Source: Flavisolibacter longurius (GTDB lineage Bacteria > Bacteroidota > Bacteroidia > Chitinophagales > Chitinophagaceae). Taken from it: 64,000 nucleotides of DNA. The notes below the pieces were generated by a model. The model did not search any database. It was not told where the DNA came from and saw only the letters and a program-made list of their open reading frames with translations. The position numbers and the translations under genes were made by a program. Location: positions 1-64,000 of the forward strand of contig JABUMY010000020.1 in the NCBI GenBank assembly GCA_013327885.1, in the 5' to 3' direction. Within the stretch, counting starts at the first letter, position 1, and each line of letters opens with the position of its first letter. Positions 32,112-42,498 of the stretch are shown here, piece by piece.

Positions 32112-34685
32112 TTATTTTTTACTGTTTAGAAGGGTTTCCTGCGGACCGAGATAGCTGGGTTTTAAGCCGCCCAGGTCAACTACAATTTTTTGCAGTACCA
32201 CACCCGGACTGATCATCCAGTATTTTAGTGTGTGCCTGCCCGTTTTTTGGAGTGGAAAGCTTGCTTTTTTGATGATGATATTATTAGCCACCCAGGTATT
32301 CCAGATGCCGCTGATGCTGTTCTTGTCTTCTTTGTTGAGCGAAACTACCTGGGGCTCGCTGTCGTTAATGGAAACAGCCACCTGCAGCCCTTCCTCTTCG
32401 TTATGAAAATTAAGTGTGGGCGAAAAGTAAAGGTTAACTTCCGCCTTGCCCGTGCTCGATGTATAAAAATCATAGTCAACCCGAGGCGAGGGAGCTGATA
32501 ACCGTGTGGCAGTTGTAACCGGGAAAGTGCTAATGCCCGAACCTGTTTTGCCAATATCCGGAATAACTTTCCATTTGATGCCGGCCGCATTCACCGCTCT
32601 TGTCCAGTGTTCAGCTTCCATGGCAACCAAGCTGTCTTTCTCATAAAATACATTACCGGTAACCGTTTTCGGTACCCGTTGCAGGGCGGGTGGTGCAAGC
32701 GTAGGAGGAGCGACGGTCGTATCAAAAGCAACACCATCCTGAACCCTTGCCACAGCGGGCATTTTGTTGAACGGCGGTTGCTGCCAGTAGGTATAACCGA
32801 TATGCGTCTGGCTCATCATGTGGTTCCATTTGCCACCGCCAAGCTGGTGGTATTCCAGCGAGATAAGCGAATCTTTTACATACAGTTGTTCGGCAGCATC
32901 GGCATACGCATTGGCCGATAAGCTGCTGTCTTTTGCATGGGCATGGTTGTAGGCAATGTTCCAATACATTTCATGCAGGTTAGCCAAGGCTTTTATAGGA
33001 TGCAGCACCAACTGGAAGTAAGCATCCCTGTACGCTGCCGGCAACGCTGTATTGATCTTTTCGGCGCTTGCATGCAGGTCCTGCCATTCTTTTAGCACCC
33101 GGTCAGCTTCGTTGTAATGTTGAATGCTGTAGGTCTTTTGATCCAGCAGTTCCGGTTTTATGCGGGCACTGATTTGGGCATAAAGCCGCAGCAGGTCACC
33201 GATCGCTTTGCTTTGTGGTTTACCAAACTGCTTTTCCGCCCAGGCGGTATAATAGCTTCGCAGGTTGTCTTCGTTCCACTTTTCGGGGTTCCAGGCATAA
33301 TCCAGGAAAAACGATGTCGGCAGCTCCATGGGCTTGATGTCGCCAACGTTCACGATCCAGATCCTGTCCACACCATGGCGCCAGGCCAGGTGCATTTGCT
33401 CCCACACCCGGGAAAGGTTGTTTGTGTTCAGCCATTTGTAATTGCGCGGCCCGCCCACATAATCAAAATGGTAATAAATGCCATGTCCGCCGGATCGCTT
33501 GGGATCAGTCAGTTTCGGCAGGCGGCGGATATTGCCCCAGTTGTCATCGGCCAGCAGGAGGGTAACGTCGTCGGGTACCCGCATTCCTTTGTCGTAATAA
33601 TCCTGCACTTCTTTGTACAGGGCCCACAGCTGCGGCGTTTCGGTGGCGGGTTTGCCGGTAACATCGGCAATGATTTGCCGCTGGTCGGTTACAATGCGTT
33701 CCAGCAGGGCTGTTGCCGTTTCGCGGCTCATGGGCTCATCGCCATCGCCCCGCATACCTACGCTGACGATCTTTTCATTCGTAGCCCGCTGCATGCCATC
33801 TTTCCAAAACTGTTGCAGGGCCACTGCATTGCTGTCGTAATTCCATTTGCCTTTTCCATGCCGGCGCCATTCATCGTGGGCTCGCATGAGGGGTTCGTGG
33901 TGCGAGGTGCCGATCACCACGCCGTAGTTGTCGGCAGCCTGCCGGTTCTGCGGGTCATCGTCGTAAAAAGCATTGCCCCACATGGCCGGCCAGAGGTAGT
34001 TGCCTTTGAGGCGCAGAATGAGTTCAAATACTTTTTCGTAAAAATTGTGGTTAAACCCGCCAAATGTTGAGCGGCTCCAGTTGCTTAGCGCCGGCGCTTC
34101 GTCGTTGATAAAAATGCCGCGGTATTTTACCCGGGGTGAATCCACCAAAACAGCACGGGGCTGCACATAAAGCTGGTTGGCTTTTTTCGCCGGCACATCG
34201 GCCCACCAATGCCAGGGTGATACGCCCATCTGCTGCGAAAGTTCGAAGGTGCCGTAGGCCGCACCACGACGGTCGCTGCCCACGATCACAAGTGCCTGCG
34301 CCACGCCTTTGAACGGCGCATTTACCACCTGTATCCTGTAGCCTTCCCATTTGTTTTGGATGTCGGTTACCGACAATTTTTTTTCGGCTACCAGTTGCTG
34401 GATAAAACGCGATTTCTGCAGGTTGCCGATAAGGATAATGTTTTTTGCCAGGCCCAATTTTGTAGCCACCGGCAGCGTTTTTCCGCTTACGCTTGCCACG
34501 TCCTGTTGCAGGAGGTAGGAAGCGATGCGTACCAGTGAATCGTCGGCTGCATCATACACAATGGTAGGTGCACTGGCCGGAGAAAACAGGGTAAACGAAC
34601 CGGCAAGCTTTTTTGTGCTGGTGATGTTCTGCGCAAAAATTTGTTGCGTGCAAAGGAGTACAAACAATCCGAAGAATCTTTTCAT
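32112..34685 (-). CDS. GH115 alpha-glucuronidase
   Basis: An 857-residue exported enzyme of GH115, which removes 4-O-methyl-glucuronic acid side chains from xylan. A Sec signal peptide ends near residue 18 (CTQQIFAQ). The N-terminal alpha/beta domain, the barrel segments LILRLKGNYLWPAMWGNAFYDDDP, VVIGTSHHEPLMRAHDEW, VSVGMRGDGDEPM and LLADDNWGNIRRL, and the C-terminal jelly roll match the family in order and length. It directly follows the LacI gene in the operon. A weak half-site of the LacI operator overlaps its start codon. Confidence 0.92.
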   Translation of the reverse strand: MKRFFGLFVLLCTQQIFAQNITSTKKLAGSFTLFSPASAPTIVYDAADDSLVRIASYLLQQDVASVSGKTLPVATKLGLAKNIILIGNLQKSRFIQQLVAEKKLSVTDIQNKWEGYRIQVVNAPFKGVAQALVIVGSDRRGAAYGTFELSQQMGVSPWHWWADVPAKKANQLYVQPRAVLVDSPRVKYRGIFINDEAPALSNWSRSTFGGFNHNFYEKVFELILRLKGNYLWPAMWGNAFYDDDPQNRQAADNYGVVIGTSHHEPLMRAHDEWRRHGKGKWNYDSNAVALQQFWKDGMQRATNEKIVSVGMRGDGDEPMSRETATALLERIVTDQRQIIADVTGKPATETPQLWALYKEVQDYYDKGMRVPDDVTLLLADDNWGNIRRLPKLTDPKRSGGHGIYYHFDYVGGPRNYKWLNTNNLSRVWEQMHLAWRHGVDRIWIVNVGDIKPMELPTSFFLDYAWNPEKWNEDNLRSYYTAWAEKQFGKPQSKAIGDLLRLYAQISARIKPELLDQKTYSIQHYNEADRVLKEWQDLHASAEKINTALPAAYRDAYFQLVLHPIKALANLHEMYWNIAYNHAHAKDSSLSANAYADAAEQLYVKDSLISLEYHQLGGGKWNHMMSQTHIGYTYWQQPPFNKMPAVARVQDGVAFDTTVAPPTLAPPALQRVPKTVTGNVFYEKDSLVAMEAEHWTRAVNAAGIKWKVIPDIGKTGSGISTFPVTTATRLSAPSPRVDYDFYTSSTGKAEVNLYFSPTLNFHNEEEGLQVAVSINDSEPQVVSLNKEDKNSISGIWNTWVANNIIIKKASFPLQKTGRHTLKYWMISPGVVLQKIVVDLGGLKPSYLGPQETLLNSKK

Positions 34686-34698
34686 GCAAGCGTTTTAT
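34685..34698 (-). promoter_or_regulatory. Weak LacI-type operator half-site at the GH115 start
   Basis: The plus-strand sequence TGCAAGCGTTTTAT keeps the central CG and one good half (TGCAAnC) of the pattern TGnAAnCGnTTnCA seen at 35838. Its other half is degenerate. It overlaps the GH115 start codon, so any binding would act as a roadblock. This is low-confidence. Confidence 0.25.
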
Positions 34699-34748
34699 AA
34701 CCAGTCTCAATTGCTTTCAAAGGACCGGCGTATCGTGAATGGGAAAGC

Positions 34749-35780
34749 TTAGTCTTCTTTCCGTAGCGATGATTTTCGCACCACCAGTTCCGACCGTACA
34801 ATAATGGTATTGGTCTGCTGCAGGTTGCTGATACCTTTCAGGTGGTTGATCAGGTTGCGGGCCGCAATCTCACCCATATCAATACCCGGGTAATTGATGG
34901 TGGTCAGCGTAGGCTCTATCAGTTTGCCGATGGCATCGTTGTTAAAGCCAACAACCGCAATGTCAGCGGGAATAGAAACACCGGCTTCTTTTAAGGTGCG
35001 CATGCAAACGGCTGCTACAAAATCGTTGGTGCAAAACACACCGTCGGGCATGGGCTTCATGGCCATGATCCTATTGGCAGCATCAATACCCGCCTGTTCG
35101 CTCAGGTCACCTACCAGCAGCAGGCTTTCGTCATACGGCAGCTCGTTATCGTAAAGGGCATCTTTGTAGCCTTTAAAACGTTGTGCGTAAACGTTACGGG
35201 CCAGGCTGGAGGTAACATGCACAATGCGTTTGCAGCCCTGGTTGATGAGGTGTTCGGTGGCAATGTAGCCACACTTGGTGTTGTCGATCACCACTACCGT
35301 TTTGGAACCGTCCTGCTCCACGCGGTCAAAGAATATCACCGGCACGCCTTTTTCGTAAAAAGGCTGAAAGTGGTCGAGGTTTTTGGTGTCAAAGGAAAGG
35401 GAGGCGATCAATCCGTCCACCCGTTTTTGAAACAGGTTGGCCGCGTTGGCCGCTTCTTTTGTATAGCTTTCCGAGGAGTGGGCAATGATTAGGTCATAGC
35501 CCGCTTCAGTAGTCACCTTTTCAATGCCGGCGAGCACGGAGGTAATAAAGTTACTGTTCAGCTCATGCACCATTACGCCAATAGTGAGGGTTTGCTTTTG
35601 CCGAAGGTTACGGGCAAAATGGTTGGTGCGGTAACCCAGTTGCTCCACCATCTCAAAGATCTTTTTCTTTGTTTTTTTGGAGATGCCGGGATGGTCGCTC
35701 AGGCCGCGGCTGACCGTTGCCGGCGAAATCTTGAGCTTTTTGGCAATGTCGTAAATGGTGACTTCCTTGTCTTCAGGCAT
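34749..35780 (-). CDS. LacI-family transcriptional regulator
   Basis: A 343-residue regulator. Residues 7-55 contain the LacI helix-turn-helix and hinge: VTIYDIAKKLKISPATVSRGLSDHPGISKKTKKKI, then GYRTNHFARNLRQ. The remainder is the periplasmic-binding-protein-like effector domain, with TIGVMVHELNSNF, VDGLIASLS, VIDNTKCGYIATEHLINQGC, VFCTNDFVAAVCMRTLKEAG and VVGFNNDAIGKLIEPTLTTI. It heads the six-gene xylan operon and probably senses a xylan-derived sugar. A strong LacI-type operator lies 58 bases upstream of its start, between it and the divergent GH10 gene. Confidence 0.95.
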   Translation of the reverse strand: MPEDKEVTIYDIAKKLKISPATVSRGLSDHPGISKKTKKKIFEMVEQLGYRTNHFARNLRQKQTLTIGVMVHELNSNFITSVLAGIEKVTTEAGYDLIIAHSSESYTKEAANAANLFQKRVDGLIASLSFDTKNLDHFQPFYEKGVPVIFFDRVEQDGSKTVVVIDNTKCGYIATEHLINQGCKRIVHVTSSLARNVYAQRFKGYKDALYDNELPYDESLLLVGDLSEQAGIDAANRIMAMKPMPDGVFCTNDFVAAVCMRTLKEAGVSIPADIAVVGFNNDAIGKLIEPTLTTINYPGIDMGEIAARNLINHLKGISNLQQTNTIIVRSELVVRKSSLRKED

Positions 35781-35808
35781 ACAATCGTTTACGTGTTGGA
35801 TGATATAG

Positions 35809-35816
35809 CTAAAATA
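35809..35816 (-). promoter_or_regulatory. Candidate -7 box TATTTTAG for the LacI operon
   Basis: The minus-strand TATTTTAG matches the Bacteroidota form TAnnTTnG. It is 28 bases upstream of the ATG at 35780 and exactly 24 bases from the 13-base core TATGCAACCGATT (plus-strand 35841-35853). The same box and spacing of 25 bases recur before the AraC gene. Confidence 0.5.
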
Positions 35817-35837
35817 GATTTTTTTTCAAAAAAATTA

Positions 35838-35851
35838 TGTAATCGGTTGCA
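35838..35851. promoter_or_regulatory. LacI-type operator TGTAATCGGTTGCA
   Basis: A 14-base imperfect palindrome (half-sites TGTAATC and TGCAACC) fitting TGnAAnCGnTTnCA, the LacI/CcpA-type operator pattern. It sits in the divergent region between the LacI gene and the GH10 gene, overlapping the probable -33 regions of both. The regulator is likely its own repressor, so one site could control the whole xylan set. A 13-base core is identical at 46689-46701. Confidence 0.65.
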
Positions 35852-35876
35852 TAAATTATTTTTCTGCCTAAATTCG
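35847..35876 (+). promoter_or_regulatory. Candidate promoter for the CBM-GH10 gene
   Basis: A TTG at 35847-35849 (inside the operator) and TAAATTCG at 35869-35876 are separated by 19 bases, which is the spacing expected between Bacteroidota -33 (TTG/TTTG) and -7 (TAnnTTnG) elements. The operator would cover the -33 element, so binding of LacI should repress. Confidence 0.45.
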
Positions 35877-36139
35877 GTTCTGAAAGAACAGTTGTTACAA
35901 CGGCTTGCTGAATGAAAATGGCCCCAAGGGCTGCGTGAACAGCGGTGACAGGTAAAGGTACAGGACACCGGTTCACAAAACGATTGGCTTTGGCAAAGCA
36001 ATGCACGAACAGCTTTCGCTCATTTTTCATCCCTAAAACAGCAGTCAGCATTTTGTCCGCTTATTCCACTTCTGCCGAAGTTTCGTTGGGCGAACCCTTT
36101 CGTTCCGTAACAGGACAGCGGGTTGCCTGCAAAAGCCGT

Positions 36140-37771
36140 TTGCGTTTACCGCTGTGGCTCCTGGCTGCAACCATTTGCCTGGTTGCCTGTAAAAAAGAAG
36201 CACCTGCCCCGGCACCACCGCCAGCACCCCAACCGCCGCCGGTAGCCCAGCCCGACCTGACCACGCCCCTGAAAGCCGAAGCTGACTTTCCCATTGGCGT
36301 AGCCGTTTCGTATACCGGCATGATGAACGATGCCCGCTACCAGGAAATCGTCAAACGCGACTTTGATGCCGTGACCTTTGAATACAACATGAAACACGGC
36401 GCCATTGTGGGTGCCAGCGGTACACTTGATTTCAGCCAGGCCGATGCGCTGGTGGACAAGTCTACGGCCGCCGGTGTGGCTGTTTTTGGGCATACCCTTG
36501 TGTGGCATCAAAACAATAATGGCGACTACCTACGTTCGCTGGGAACGACATCGGCTGCCAGCGGTCCAGACCTCCTGGCTGACCTTAACGGCAAGTTTGA
36601 GAACAGCGGCAGCGGCACAACACCGGCCACAATTTTCCAGAGCTGGTTTGGCTCTACCGGTGGCAACGGCGCCGCTACGTTTGAAAGAGAAACCAGCAGC
36701 CCGCATCAGGGCAGCGGGGCGTTGAAAATAACCGTAACCACTCCCGGCACCAATCCCTGGGATGTACAATATTTAAATGGCGACTGGAAGCCAACGGCAG
36801 GAAAAACCTATCAAATAAAATTCTGGGTAAAATCAAACGGCAGCGGAAGCTTCCGGGCCATCAACCAAACGCCCAATGCGGGCAGTCCGCATTTTACGCA
36901 AATGACGGTAACGCCAACTGCAACCTGGAGCGAAGTCGTATGGAATTACACAGCACCGGCCGGCGCCATCCAGTTTGGCTTTCATTTTCCTGCGGCCGGT
37001 ACGTTTTGGATCGATGCCGTTACCATTCAGGAAACATCCCAAACGCCGGTAAGCCCAACGGCGGGTGCACAGAAGCTGGATGCGGTGATGAAGGAATGGA
37101 TACAAACCGTGGTGAACCGGTATAAAAGTAAGGTTCGTGCATGGGATGTGGTGAACGAGCCGTTCACCGATGGAACGCCCGTGATTCGCAATGGCAGCAA
37201 TTCAACCGGCGATACCTATTACTGGGCGCAGTTCCTGGGCCGGGATTACATTGCCAAAGCTTTTCGGTATGCAAGGGAGGCCGATGCCACCGCCGATCTT
37301 TACCTCAATGATTATAACCTGGAATACAGCCCGGCCAAACTCGACTCCATCGTAGCCCTGGCCAACGAGTTAAAGGCAGCCGGCGTACCCATCACCGGTG
37401 TGGGCACACAAATGCATATTTCCACCACGGATTCGTACAGCAATATCGACCAGATGATGCGCAAGCTGGCTTCTACGGGGTTGAAGGTGCGGGTTTCGGA
37501 ACTGGATGTAAAAGCCGGTAATGGCGGTGCGGCCGGAACGCCACCCGGTGCAGCGGCCCTTGCCAGCCAGGCAGCCATGTACAAACACGTGGTGAGTTCT
37601 TACCTGAAAAACGTGCCGGCGGCACAACGGGGAGGCATAACCGTATGGGGTGTTACCGACAATACCAGTTGGCTGTACAATAACGGCGCACAGTATCCTT
37701 TGCTTTATGATAAAGATTATAACCGCAAGCCGGCCTACGGTTCGTTCCTGACGGCCTTGCGGGAGAAATAG
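36140..37771 (+). CDS. Endo-1,4-beta-xylanase, GH10 lipoprotein with inserted CBM
   Basis: An outer-surface-type GH10 xylanase. The frame opens at GTG 35945 but contains no ATG before the lipoprotein signal. A TTG at 36140 gives MRLPLWLLAATICLVAC, a correct signal with the lipobox LVAC, and is chosen here (543 residues). A Pro/Ala-rich linker precedes the barrel (FPIGVAVSYTGMM). After GHTLVWHQNNN the barrel is interrupted by a CBM4/9-like jelly roll of about 165 residues, then resumes with WDVVNEPF (general acid, about residue 340) and VSELDVK (nucleophile, about residue 454). A similar insert is known in a Bacteroides xylanase. It is divergent from LacI across the operator. Confidence 0.85.
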   Translation: MRLPLWLLAATICLVACKKEAPAPAPPPAPQPPPVAQPDLTTPLKAEADFPIGVAVSYTGMMNDARYQEIVKRDFDAVTFEYNMKHGAIVGASGTLDFSQADALVDKSTAAGVAVFGHTLVWHQNNNGDYLRSLGTTSAASGPDLLADLNGKFENSGSGTTPATIFQSWFGSTGGNGAATFERETSSPHQGSGALKITVTTPGTNPWDVQYLNGDWKPTAGKTYQIKFWVKSNGSGSFRAINQTPNAGSPHFTQMTVTPTATWSEVVWNYTAPAGAIQFGFHFPAAGTFWIDAVTIQETSQTPVSPTAGAQKLDAVMKEWIQTVVNRYKSKVRAWDVVNEPFTDGTPVIRNGSNSTGDTYYWAQFLGRDYIAKAFRYAREADATADLYLNDYNLEYSPAKLDSIVALANELKAAGVPITGVGTQMHISTTDSYSNIDQMMRKLASTGLKVRVSELDVKAGNGGAAGTPPGAAALASQAAMYKHVVSSYLKNVPAAQRGGITVWGVTDNTSWLYNNGAQYPLLYDKDYNRKPAYGSFLTALREK

Positions 37772-37838
37772 TGCCGGCTCTTGCCGGGAAAGCTGTCAAG
37801 AGAAGTACATTGCTTTTAGTAGTTTAGATGTTTTATAT

Positions 37839-39350
37839 ATGTTATTACTCGGAATCGATCTAGGAACCTCGTCTATCAAAGCGTCGGTAGTGGATGCCGC
37901 CACCGGCCGCTGCGTAGCTTCGGCACAGTATCCCGAAACGGAAGCCGATATTATAGCACCGCAACCCGGCTGGGCAGAGCAAAGTCCCGACCTCTGGTGG
38001 GAGCATACCAAGCAGGCCATTTTAAAATGCAACAGCAGCGGAACCTACGATCCCAAAGACATTGCGGCCATTGGCATTGCCTACCAGATGCATGGTTTGG
38101 TGCTGGTGGACAAAGATCAGGAAGTGCTGCGCAATGCCATTATCTGGTGCGACGGTCGTGCCGTGGGTATTGGTGAAGACGCTTTTGATGCCATTGGCGA
38201 GGAGCGTTGCCTTTCGCACCTGCTCAACTCACCCGGCAATTTTACCGCGGCTAAGCTAGCCTGGGTAAAAGAGGCGGAGCCGCAGCTTTACGAACGTATC
38301 GACAAAGTATTGTTGCCCGGTGATTTTATCAGCATGAAGCTGACCGGGGAGATCACCACCACGATGTCGGCGCTGTCAGAAGGCATCTTCTGGGACTTTG
38401 CCAACAACACTGTTTCCCGTGATGTCATGGATTATTTCGGGTTTGACGAAAGTCTGCTTCCCGACGTCCATCCCTTGTTCGCCCCGCATGGTGGCGTTAT
38501 GGCCGATGTGGCCGAACGGCTGTCATTAACGCCGGGCATTCCCGTTACCTACAAGGCCGGCGATCAGCCCAACAATGCGTTTTCGCTGAATGTGCTGAAC
38601 CCGGGTGAAGTGGCTTCTACAGCCGGAACCTCGGGAGTTATTTACGGCGTAAGCGATAACCTGCGCTATGATAAGCAATCCCGCATCAACTCGTTTGCCC
38701 ACGTGAATTATACGCCGGAGCAACCGCGCATTGGCGTGCTGCTTTGCATCAACGGTACCGGCATCTTCAACCGCTGGATACGCAATGCCGTGGGTGCCCA
38801 GCACAGCTACGAAAGTTTGAATACCGAAGCGGCCCAGGTACCGGCCGGCGCCAACGGCCTGCTGGCCCTTCCCTTTGGTAATGGTGCCGAACGCATGCTG
38901 AACAACCGCACCATTGGTGCGCATTTTCATAACCTTGATTTTAACCTGCACACCGCGGCACACCTGGTACGGGCAGCGCATGAAGGCATTGCCTACTCGT
39001 TTCGCTACGGGCTGGACATTATGCGGGAGAACGGCATGAGCCCCAGCATTATCCGGGCAGGCAGGGCCAATATGTTTTTAAGCGAAGTGTTCACCCAGTC
39101 ATTTGTCAACGCCACCGGCGTGCCGGTAGAATTGTACCAATCCGATGGCAGCATAGGGGCAGCCCTAGGTGCCGGCGTTGGGGCAAAGATCTTCAGCGAA
39201 CCGAAGGAAGCTTTTGCTGGCAGAAAGCCGCTGACCCTTGTAAAGCCAACGCAAACGGCCACCTACGATGCGCTTTACAGCACCTGGAAAGACCTGCTGA
39301 AAACGCAACTGCAAAAAACAACCGCATACAAACAAACCGTAAACGTATAA
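37839..39350 (+). CDS. xylB: Xylulokinase
   Basis: Phosphorylates D-xylulose to xylulose 5-phosphate with ATP. A 503-residue FGGY-family kinase: phosphate-1 motif [17 protein letters not shown] at the N-terminus, [33 protein letters not shown], the catalytic Asp region [25 protein letters not shown], and the C-terminal adenosine region [13 protein letters not shown]. It is the first of two genes with xylA, 19 bases apart, following the GH10 gene on the same strand. Confidence 0.95.
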   Translation: MLLLGIDLGTSSIKASVVDAATGRCVASAQYPETEADIIAPQPGWAEQSPDLWWEHTKQAILKCNSSGTYDPKDIAAIGIAYQMHGLVLVDKDQEVLRNAIIWCDGRAVGIGEDAFDAIGEERCLSHLLNSPGNFTAAKLAWVKEAEPQLYERIDKVLLPGDFISMKLTGEITTTMSALSEGIFWDFANNTVSRDVMDYFGFDESLLPDVHPLFAPHGGVMADVAERLSLTPGIPVTYKAGDQPNNAFSLNVLNPGEVASTAGTSGVIYGVSDNLRYDKQSRINSFAHVNYTPEQPRIGVLLCINGTGIFNRWIRNAVGAQHSYESLNTEAAQVPAGANGLLALPFGNGAERMLNNRTIGAHFHNLDFNLHTAAHLVRAAHEGIAYSFRYGLDIMRENGMSPSIIRAGRANMFLSEVFTQSFVNATGVPVELYQSDGSIGAALGAGVGAKIFSEPKEAFAGRKPLTLVKPTQTATYDALYSTWKDLLKTQLQKTTAYKQTVNV

Positions 39351-39369
39351 CCAGCATAAAACAAAAACA

Positions 39370-40695
39370 ATGGAAGCAATTGCAACAAGAACATTTTTTA
39401 AAAATATCCCGCAGATCAAATACGAAGGTCTGGAAACCGACAATCCTTTTGCCTATCGTTGGTACGACGAGAACAAAGTGGTGGCCGGCAAAACCATGAA
39501 AGAGCATTTTAAGTTTGCCTGCGCCTACTGGCACTCTTTTACCGGAACAGGCAGCGATCCCTTTGGCGGACCAACGCATCTTTTTCCCTGGGACGAAAGC
39601 GGCGATGCCCTGGAGCGGGCCCGTGCCAAAGCCGATGCGGCCTTTGAATTCATTGCGAAGCTTGGCCTGCCGTATTACTGCTTTCACGATGTGGACGTGG
39701 TAGAGTATACCGATGACATTGCCGAAAACGATCGTCGCCTGCAGGCCATGACCGACTACCTGAAGCAGAAGCAGCAGGAAACCGGCATCAAGTTGCTCTG
39801 GGGCACGGCCAACCTTTTTTCGCACAAGCGCTACATGAACGGTGCTGCCACCAACCCCGATTTTCATGTGCTTACGCACGGTGCCGCACAAGTGAAAGCG
39901 GCCCTGGATGCTACCATTGCACTGGGTGGTGAGAACTATGTTTTCTGGGGTGGAAGGGAAGGCTATATGTCGCTCCTGAACACCAACATGAAGCGGGAAA
40001 AAGAACACATGGCCCGTTTCCTGCACACGGCAAAAGATTATGCCCGCAAGCAGGGCTTTACCGGTACCTTCTTTATCGAGCCCAAGCCGGCCGAACCTTC
40101 GAAGCACCAGTATGATTTTGACGTGGAAACCGTAGTAGGCTTCCTGCGCCAGTACGATCTGCTGAACGATTTTAAGATCAACATTGAAGTGAACCATGCC
40201 ACGTTGGCCGGTCATACGTTCACACACGAACTGCAGGCAGCCGCCGATACCGGCGTACTGGGTTCTATCGACGCCAACCGCGGTGATTACCAGAACGGCT
40301 GGGATACCGACCAGTTTCCCAACAACATCAACGAACTGGCCGAAGCGATGCTGGTGATCCTGGAAGCCGGTGGCCTGCAGGGTGGTGGTGTGAATTTCGA
40401 CGCCAAGATCCGTCGCAACTCCACCGATCCCGCAGACCTGTTTCATGCGCACATCGGTGGCATCGACACCTTTGCAAGAGCCTTGGTTGTTGCCGATGCG
40501 GTGCTGAGCAAATCCGAATACAAAGCCTTCCGCCAGGAGCGTTATGCTTCATTCGACAGCGGCGAAGGAAAAGCCTTTGAAGAAGGCAAGCTTTCACTGG
40601 AAGACCTGCGCCAGTACGCCATCAGCCATGGTGAGCCCGAAGTACGCAGTGGTCGCCAGGAGTGGCTCGAGAACATCATCAATCGCTATATCTGA
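39370..40695 (+). CDS. xylA: Xylose isomerase
   Basis: Converts D-xylose to D-xylulose using two divalent metal ions. A 441-residue class II enzyme. Visible are the substrate-binding FHDVDVVEY (catalytic His106, Asp109), [38 protein letters not shown], the metal-binding [18 protein letters not shown] and [33 protein letters not shown] and [13 protein letters not shown]. Length and order match. It pairs with xylB; an intrinsic terminator follows 10 bases after the stop. Confidence 0.97.
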   Translation: MEAIATRTFFKNIPQIKYEGLETDNPFAYRWYDENKVVAGKTMKEHFKFACAYWHSFTGTGSDPFGGPTHLFPWDESGDALERARAKADAAFEFIAKLGLPYYCFHDVDVVEYTDDIAENDRRLQAMTDYLKQKQQETGIKLLWGTANLFSHKRYMNGAATNPDFHVLTHGAAQVKAALDATIALGGENYVFWGGREGYMSLLNTNMKREKEHMARFLHTAKDYARKQGFTGTFFIEPKPAEPSKHQYDFDVETVVGFLRQYDLLNDFKINIEVNHATLAGHTFTHELQAAADTGVLGSIDANRGDYQNGWDTDQFPNNINELAEAMLVILEAGGLQGGGVNFDAKIRRNSTDPADLFHAHIGGIDTFARALVVADAVLSKSEYKAFRQERYASFDSGEGKAFEEGKLSLEDLRQYAISHGEPEVRSGRQEWLENIINRYI

Positions 40696-40705
40696 TCCTC
40701 CTCAA

Positions 40706-40740
40706 CCTTACTGTCCAGCACAGGGCAGTAAGGTTTTTTT
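40706..40740 (+). terminator. Intrinsic terminator after xylA
   Basis: Stem CCTTACTG at 40706-40713 pairs with CAGTAAGG at 40726-40733, followed directly by seven T's. The inner loop can also pair weakly. It separates xylBA from the downstream symporter gene. Confidence 0.85.
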
Positions 40741-40803
40741 CTCGTTATATAGTTGCGAAGACTTATTTTGTATCCCAAACCTATTTATTCCTAAAGAACG
40801 CTT

Positions 40804-42477
40804 ATGTCGCAATTGCACTTGAACGACTACCTCGTCTTCATTGTTTACTTTATTGTGGTAGCCGGCTATGGATATTATGTCTACCAGAAAAAGAAAAAAG
40901 CAACCGTCTCCGCCTCTCACGATTATTTCCTGGCCGAGGGTTCGCTGACCTGGTGGGCCATTGGCGCTTCGCTGATTGCCTCCAACATTTCGGCGGAGCA
41001 ATTCATTGGCATGAGCGGCAGCGGTTTTAAAATGGGATTGGCCATTGCCACCTACGAATGGATGGCTGCCGCCACGTTAATGATCGTTGCCATTTTCTTT
41101 ATTCCTGTTTACCTGCGCAACAAGATCTACACCATGCCGCAGTTCCTCAATGAACGGTACAACGGTACGGTGGCCATGATCATGGCGGTCTTCTGGCTAC
41201 TGCTTTACGTAGTGGTGAACCTTACTTCCATTCTTTACCTCGGGGCCTTGGCCATCAACAGCATTTCCGGTATCAACATTACGCTATGTATGTACCTGCT
41301 GGCTGTCTTTGCCATCTTTATCACACTGGGTGGGATGAAGGTGATCGGGTACACGGATGTGATACAGGTTTTTTTCCTTATCCTCGGTGGCTTGGTAACT
41401 ACCTACCTGGCCCTCAACCTTGTTTCGGAAAAGTTTGGCACTGCCGGAACGGTCAATGGTTTTAAGATCATGACCCAGCAGGCCGAAAGTCATTTCCATA
41501 TGATTTTCGATCAGTCGAACGAAAACTACATGGACCTGCCCGGCCTGACCGTGCTGGTGGGCGGTATGTGGATCGTGAACCTGAATTACTGGGGCTGTAA
41601 CCAATACATTACCCAGCGTGCCTTGGGTGCCGATCTGAAAACGGCCCGTTATGGTATCCTGTTCGCGGCTTTTTTAAAATTGTTGATGCCGGTGATCGTT
41701 GTGCTTCCTGGTATTGCGGCCTTTGTGCTGCACCAGCAAGGCAGCTTTCAAACAGAACTGTTGCAGGACGGTGAGATCAATCCCGACCGGGCTTACCCCG
41801 TTTTGTTGAACCTCTTGCCGGTAGGCTTGAAAGGACTGGCGTTTGCTGCGTTAACGGCTGCCATCGTGGCTTCGCTGGCGGGCAAGGCAAACAGTATCGC
41901 TACCATCTTTACCTTGGATATTTATAAAAAGAAGATCGCACCGGAAGCATCGGAGAACAAAATGGTTTCTATCGGTAAGATCACGGTGATCGTTTCCATG
42001 ATCCTTGCCGTGATGATCGCTCCCATGCTGGGCATCGATAAAAAAGGAGGCTTCCAGTACATCCAGGAATACACCGGCTTTGTATCGCCGGGAATTTTTG
42101 CCATGTTCATCCTGGGCTTTTTCTGGAAAAAAACAACCTCCAACGCAGCGCTTTTTGCCACCGTTGGCGGCTTTGCGTTTTCCATCTTTTTCAAGTTCCT
42201 GCCCAACTTCATGGACCTGTCGTTTTTAGAACGCTTTGGTTTTGCCAAAGCCAATGCAGCGGGAGTTTATGAAATTCCCTTCCTCGACCGCATGGGGATC
42301 GTGTTTGTTATTTCCATCCTGGGTATGGTCCTGATCAGCCTGTGGGAAAACAGCCGCGGTGTTCAGCCCAAAGGCCTGGTAGTGGACAAACAAATGTTCC
42401 GCATGTCGCCAGGATTTGCCGTGGGTGCCCTGTTGATCTGTGGTATCCTGGTAGCGCTGTATTCAATTTACTGGTAA
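40804..42477 (+). CDS. Sodium/sugar symporter (SSS family)
   Basis: A 557-residue transporter of the solute:sodium symporter family, with about 14 membrane segments. The N-terminal DYLVFIVYFIVVAGYGYYVYQKK, the GSLTWWAIGASLIASNISAEQFIGMSGSGFK sodium-site region, NLNYWGCNQYITQRALGA, and LAFAALTAAIVASLAGKANSIATIFTLDIYKK are typical of SGLT-like transporters. It probably imports a monosaccharide, most simply xylose given xylBA next door. Its own hairpin terminator follows. Confidence 0.92.
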   Translation: MSQLHLNDYLVFIVYFIVVAGYGYYVYQKKKKATVSASHDYFLAEGSLTWWAIGASLIASNISAEQFIGMSGSGFKMGLAIATYEWMAAATLMIVAIFFIPVYLRNKIYTMPQFLNERYNGTVAMIMAVFWLLLYVVVNLTSILYLGALAINSISGINITLCMYLLAVFAIFITLGGMKVIGYTDVIQVFFLILGGLVTTYLALNLVSEKFGTAGTVNGFKIMTQQAESHFHMIFDQSNENYMDLPGLTVLVGGMWIVNLNYWGCNQYITQRALGADLKTARYGILFAAFLKLLMPVIVVLPGIAAFVLHQQGSFQTELLQDGEINPDRAYPVLLNLLPVGLKGLAFAALTAAIVASLAGKANSIATIFTLDIYKKKIAPEASENKMVSIGKITVIVSMILAVMIAPMLGIDKKGGFQYIQEYTGFVSPGIFAMFILGFFWKKTTSNAALFATVGGFAFSIFFKFLPNFMDLSFLERFGFAKANAAGVYEIPFLDRMGIVFVISILGMVLISLWENSRGVQPKGLVVDKQMFRMSPGFAVGALLICGILVALYSIYW

Positions 42478-42498
42478 TAGAAAATTCGAACCATTCAT

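Larger units (their letters stand above)
35781..36139. other. Divergent regulatory region between LacI and the CBM-GH10 gene
   Basis: The stretch holds the minus-strand promoter box (35809-35816), the LacI-type operator (35838-35851), a plus-strand promoter candidate (35847-35876), and then about 260 bases with an open frame on the plus strand. That frame lacks an ATG and is probably an untranslated leader of the GH10 gene. Confidence 0.6.
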
